Source: Natronococcus pandeyae (GTDB lineage: Archaea > Halobacteriota > Halobacteria > Halobacteriales > Natrialbaceae). Taken from it: 64,000 bases of DNA. The stretch is taken from assembly GCF_008122205.1 (NCBI RefSeq), contig NZ_PHNJ01000005.1, forward strand, positions 186,001-250,000, written 5' to 3'. Shown here in pieces: positions 62,357 through 64,000 of the stretch; position 1 is the first letter of the stretch; the number at the start of each line of letters is the position of its first letter. Under the pieces are notes generated by a model. It saw only the letters and a list, made by a program, of their open reading frames with translations, was not told the origin of the DNA and searched no databases. Position numbers and translations under genes: made by a program.

Positions 62357-62494
62357 TCACATAATCACGAACACTATAATATAGGAAATTATTCCAAAGA
62401 GGGCGGTGGCTCCCATCCAGACAGCAACTATTAGCGCTGCCTGTTTTCCAGTCATATCCTCTCCTTCAAGGAATTCATTAAATTGTGACAGCAT
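62357..62494 (-). CDS. Small single-TM protein (45 residues)
   Basis: ATG at 62494, TGA at 62357-62359. The reading is MLSQFNEFLEGEDMTGKQAA followed by a single hydrophobic helix (LIVAVWMGATALFGIISYII, about residues 21-40) and a short end FVIM. A charged head and a strong TM of 20 residues in a low-GC region make it look like a real small membrane protein. It starts just downstream, on its strand, of a stop, so the ATG is the only obvious start. It falls below the length used in usual gene finding. Confidence 0.55.
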   Translation of the reverse strand: MLSQFNEFLEGEDMTGKQAALIVAVWMGATALFGIISYIIVFVIM

Positions 62495-63182
62495 CTCAGG
62501 GAGATCTATTATGGCGATTCAATGTGCTGGTTGAATAGCGACGCCCAGAGACGCTCGAAGCGACTGGTATAGAACGGTGGGGTGTCCACGGCGGGGAGGT
62601 AGAATTTTGGTTCGGTGTCGCTGCCTCGGTCATCAGCACGGCATCTTTGTGCCATACTAACATGTACCGACCGTGCCCGGATTGATCTCTCTCTTAATCG
62701 AATAAGCCGTTTATATCGGGTCTGTAAGTGTCGTGACCGAAACGCGCTGTGTATTTAGCACGACTCTGCCAATACCACTGATAGCTGATAGAAGTAACAG
62801 CGGTAGGTTCGCACGTGTCGTGAGCGGATGGTTCACTGCTTTCGTCGTGTAACAAACGGAGGTGTCGTGCTGCACTAACCCTCTGTATTCAACAGGCCAC
62901 TTTTGACAGCGGCTCGATAGCTCGACTACGATCTGCGGGATAGAGAGCGCGAATGATACACGACATCTGGTTCGATTTACGTAAGGGATGATCGCTCAGT
63001 GCAGAGGAACGATCGCTCTTCTGTAGTATAGCGCGACTGACCCAGACAGTCCTCCCGAGTAATTGGTTTTCTCGAATTTCTGCCGCTCCAGTTCCTAACA
63101 CGGGAGTGGGTTGAAGTCCTAACACGATGGGCCGCCAGTTCACGTCGGTCTTCGAGCTGTGTGAGCGAGGTCAAGACGAGAT
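62495..63182. other. Non-coding stretch with repeat copy C
   Basis: 688 bp at reduced GC. No gene with family features is seen on either strand. The right half is repeat copy C (62818-63007). Near 62742 a GCGCTGTGTATTTAGCACGA block resembles the core arm of the same family, so a further degraded copy is possible. Confidence 0.5.
62818..63007 (+). repeat. Hairpin-forming intergenic repeat, copy C
   Basis: Shares GTGAGCGGATGGTTCACTG, AACAAACGGA, CTCTGTATTCAACAG, GGGATAGAGAGCGCGAATGA and GATCGCTCAGTGCAG with copy B in the same order over about 190 bp. The hairpin arms are degenerate (CTGTATTCAACA against TGCGGGATAGAG), so the fold is weaker. Confidence 0.65.
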
Positions 63183-64000
63183 TCAGTCGAGTGTCGATAA
63201 TGTCTCGAGAACGGACGGCCAGTGGTCGTGGGCTGCCCGCGCGTTTCCGGCCCGTGAACCGCCAAAGTCGGCCCTATTCGTCCCCATGACCGGACTGTAC
63301 GGCGGAAAGATCCCGTGGCCGGCATCCTCGTACCGAAGGTGTTCGACGCTCGGCTGGCGATGGTCCTCGAGTCGATCCGCCGCGACGTCGTGGAGTCGCT
63401 CGGTCGGCCACAGTTCGTCGTCACCGGCCGAGACCAGTAACACGTCACCGTCGATCTCTTCGACAGGAATCGTAGCCTCGTCGATCGTTTCCGCGCTCGC
63501 GGCCTCGAGCATTGCCGCGAAAAATTCTCGACCGGACATCCCGTCTTCGGCCGCGTCCAGATCGTACGGGACGTACAGAACCGGTTCTCCGTCGAGCGAC
63601 CATGACGAGGTTTCCGGCAGGTCGGCGATGGTGGCACCGCCCTCCCAGACGAGGCCGCTGCCGACGACCGAGACGACGGGGCCGATCTCGTCGAACCGAC
63701 TTCCGGCGAGGAGTCCGAGTTCACCGCCCCTCGACATGCCGATCACACCGATTCGGCCGCTCGACACGCGCTCGTGCTCGAGTAGCCACTGGGCTGCCGT
63801 CTCGACGTACTCGAGTGGAATTTCGACGAGGTCGTCAGGAAGGCCGGGGCCGCCGAAATACTGCAGTGCAAACGTTGTGAATCCCCGGTGGGCCAATGCG
63901 GCTGCATACTCGAACTGTGGTTGTCCCTCCGATCCATGCAGGACGAGAACACCCGGCCCCTCGTCGTCGGTAGGCGGGGTGAACACCCCGCCGACTAACT
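63183..64000 (-). CDS. BAAT/dienelactone-hydrolase-type alpha/beta hydrolase, 5' end cut
   Basis: At least 272 residues; the frame stays open through the right edge, so the start lies outside the window. VFTPPTDDEGPGVLVLHGSE opens the visible part, with the nucleophile serine in GMSRGGEL (about residue 103 of the visible part). DDELWPTERLHD carries the acid, and GHGIFPPYSPV the catalytic His. This matches BAAT_C-type hydrolases such as acyl-CoA thioesterase/amino acid N-acyltransferase. Length is close to the C-terminal domain alone. Substrate unknown. Confidence 0.82.
   Translation of the reverse strand, partial: LVGGVFTPPTDDEGPGVLVLHGSEGQPQFEYAAALAHRGFTTFALQYFGGPGLPDDLVEIPLEYVETAAQWLLEHERVSSGRIGVIGMSRGGELGLLAGSRFDEIGPVVSVVGSGLVWEGGATIADLPETSSWSLDGEPVLYVPYDLDAAEDGMSGREFFAAMLEAASAETIDEATIPVEEIDGDVLLVSAGDDELWPTERLHDVAADRLEDHRQPSVEHLRYEDAGHGIFPPYSPVMGTNRADFGGSRAGNARAAHDHWPSVLETLSTLD

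Noticed and set aside
1-64000. tRNA genes and CRISPR arrays
   Set aside because: Scanning for T-loop-like GTTCGAATC in RNA context and for regularly spaced 28-37 bp repeats gave only matches inside coding regions and the 18-bp tandem repeat, which is too short and unspaced.

Overview
The window reads as chromosomal DNA of a halophilic archaeon (class Halobacteria). Evidence: high GC, very acidic predicted proteins, leaderless-type promoters with a TATA-like box about 25-30 nt before the start codon, Tat-type lipoprotein signals, archaeal translation genes (aRF1 release factor with NIKS and GGQ, ribosomal protein L40e, Tsr3-like rRNA modification enzyme, archaeal ArgS), an E1-like UbaA homologue, a Tfx-family regulator and an HVO_0416-type zinc finger protein. 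It looks closest to Natrialba/Natrinema/Haloterrigena-type genomes, but the genus cannot be fixed from the sequence alone. No tRNA, rRNA, CRISPR array or intact transposase was recognised.

Layout. 0-10 kb: a secreted protein divergent from a membrane-anchored wHTH protein, a radical SAM protein, a DUF373 membrane protein, a short-chain polyprenyl synthase, the EtfB/EtfA pair, a TRAM protein, Tfx and an SDR oxidoreductase. 10-20 kb: a four-TM histidine kinase flanked by two related intergenic repeats, a small membrane protein, UbaA, an HVO_0416-like zinc finger, a UvrD-type helicase overlapping an M24-fold protein, a response regulator, a perfect 24-bp inverted repeat resembling origin recognition boxes, riboflavin synthase and a PrsW-type protease. 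20-32 kb: an AU-1/FAU-1-type RNA-binding protein, a Nudix hydrolase, an aldo/keto reductase, a BBE-type flavin oxidoreductase followed by RibB, a hexapeptide acyltransferase, a TraB-like protein, a double-domain stress protein and a wHTH regulator. 32-46 kb: a secreted Ig-like protein, aRF1, a MinD-like ATPase, a Lys/Asp-repeat lipoprotein, ArgS, Nudix, threonine synthase, an AspA/AstE-like enzyme, a SpoIIM fusion and a rhodanese-MBL fusion.

47-55 kb holds a large Rieske protein convergent with a complete five-gene dipeptide/oligopeptide-type ABC importer (binding lipoprotein, two permeases, two ATPases, with 4-8 nt overlaps among the last four). 55-60 kb: Tsr3, L40e, then a compact group of a MIP18/DUF59-like protein, a polytopic membrane protein resembling NnrS/heme-copper oxidase subunits, and three tandem DUF2249 proteins. 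That combination suggests a nitrogen-oxide or redox module and is the best candidate here for an incompletely described system.

60-64 kb is a lower-GC accessory stretch: two VOC proteins, a small lipoprotein, a 45-codon membrane protein missed by length cut-offs, at least three copies of a hairpin-forming intergenic repeat, and a dienelactone-hydrolase/BAAT-like gene running off the window end. Functionally, the core genes cover translation, isoprenoid lipid synthesis, flavin synthesis and use (ribE, ribB, EtfAB, BBE oxidoreductase), peptide import and signalling.
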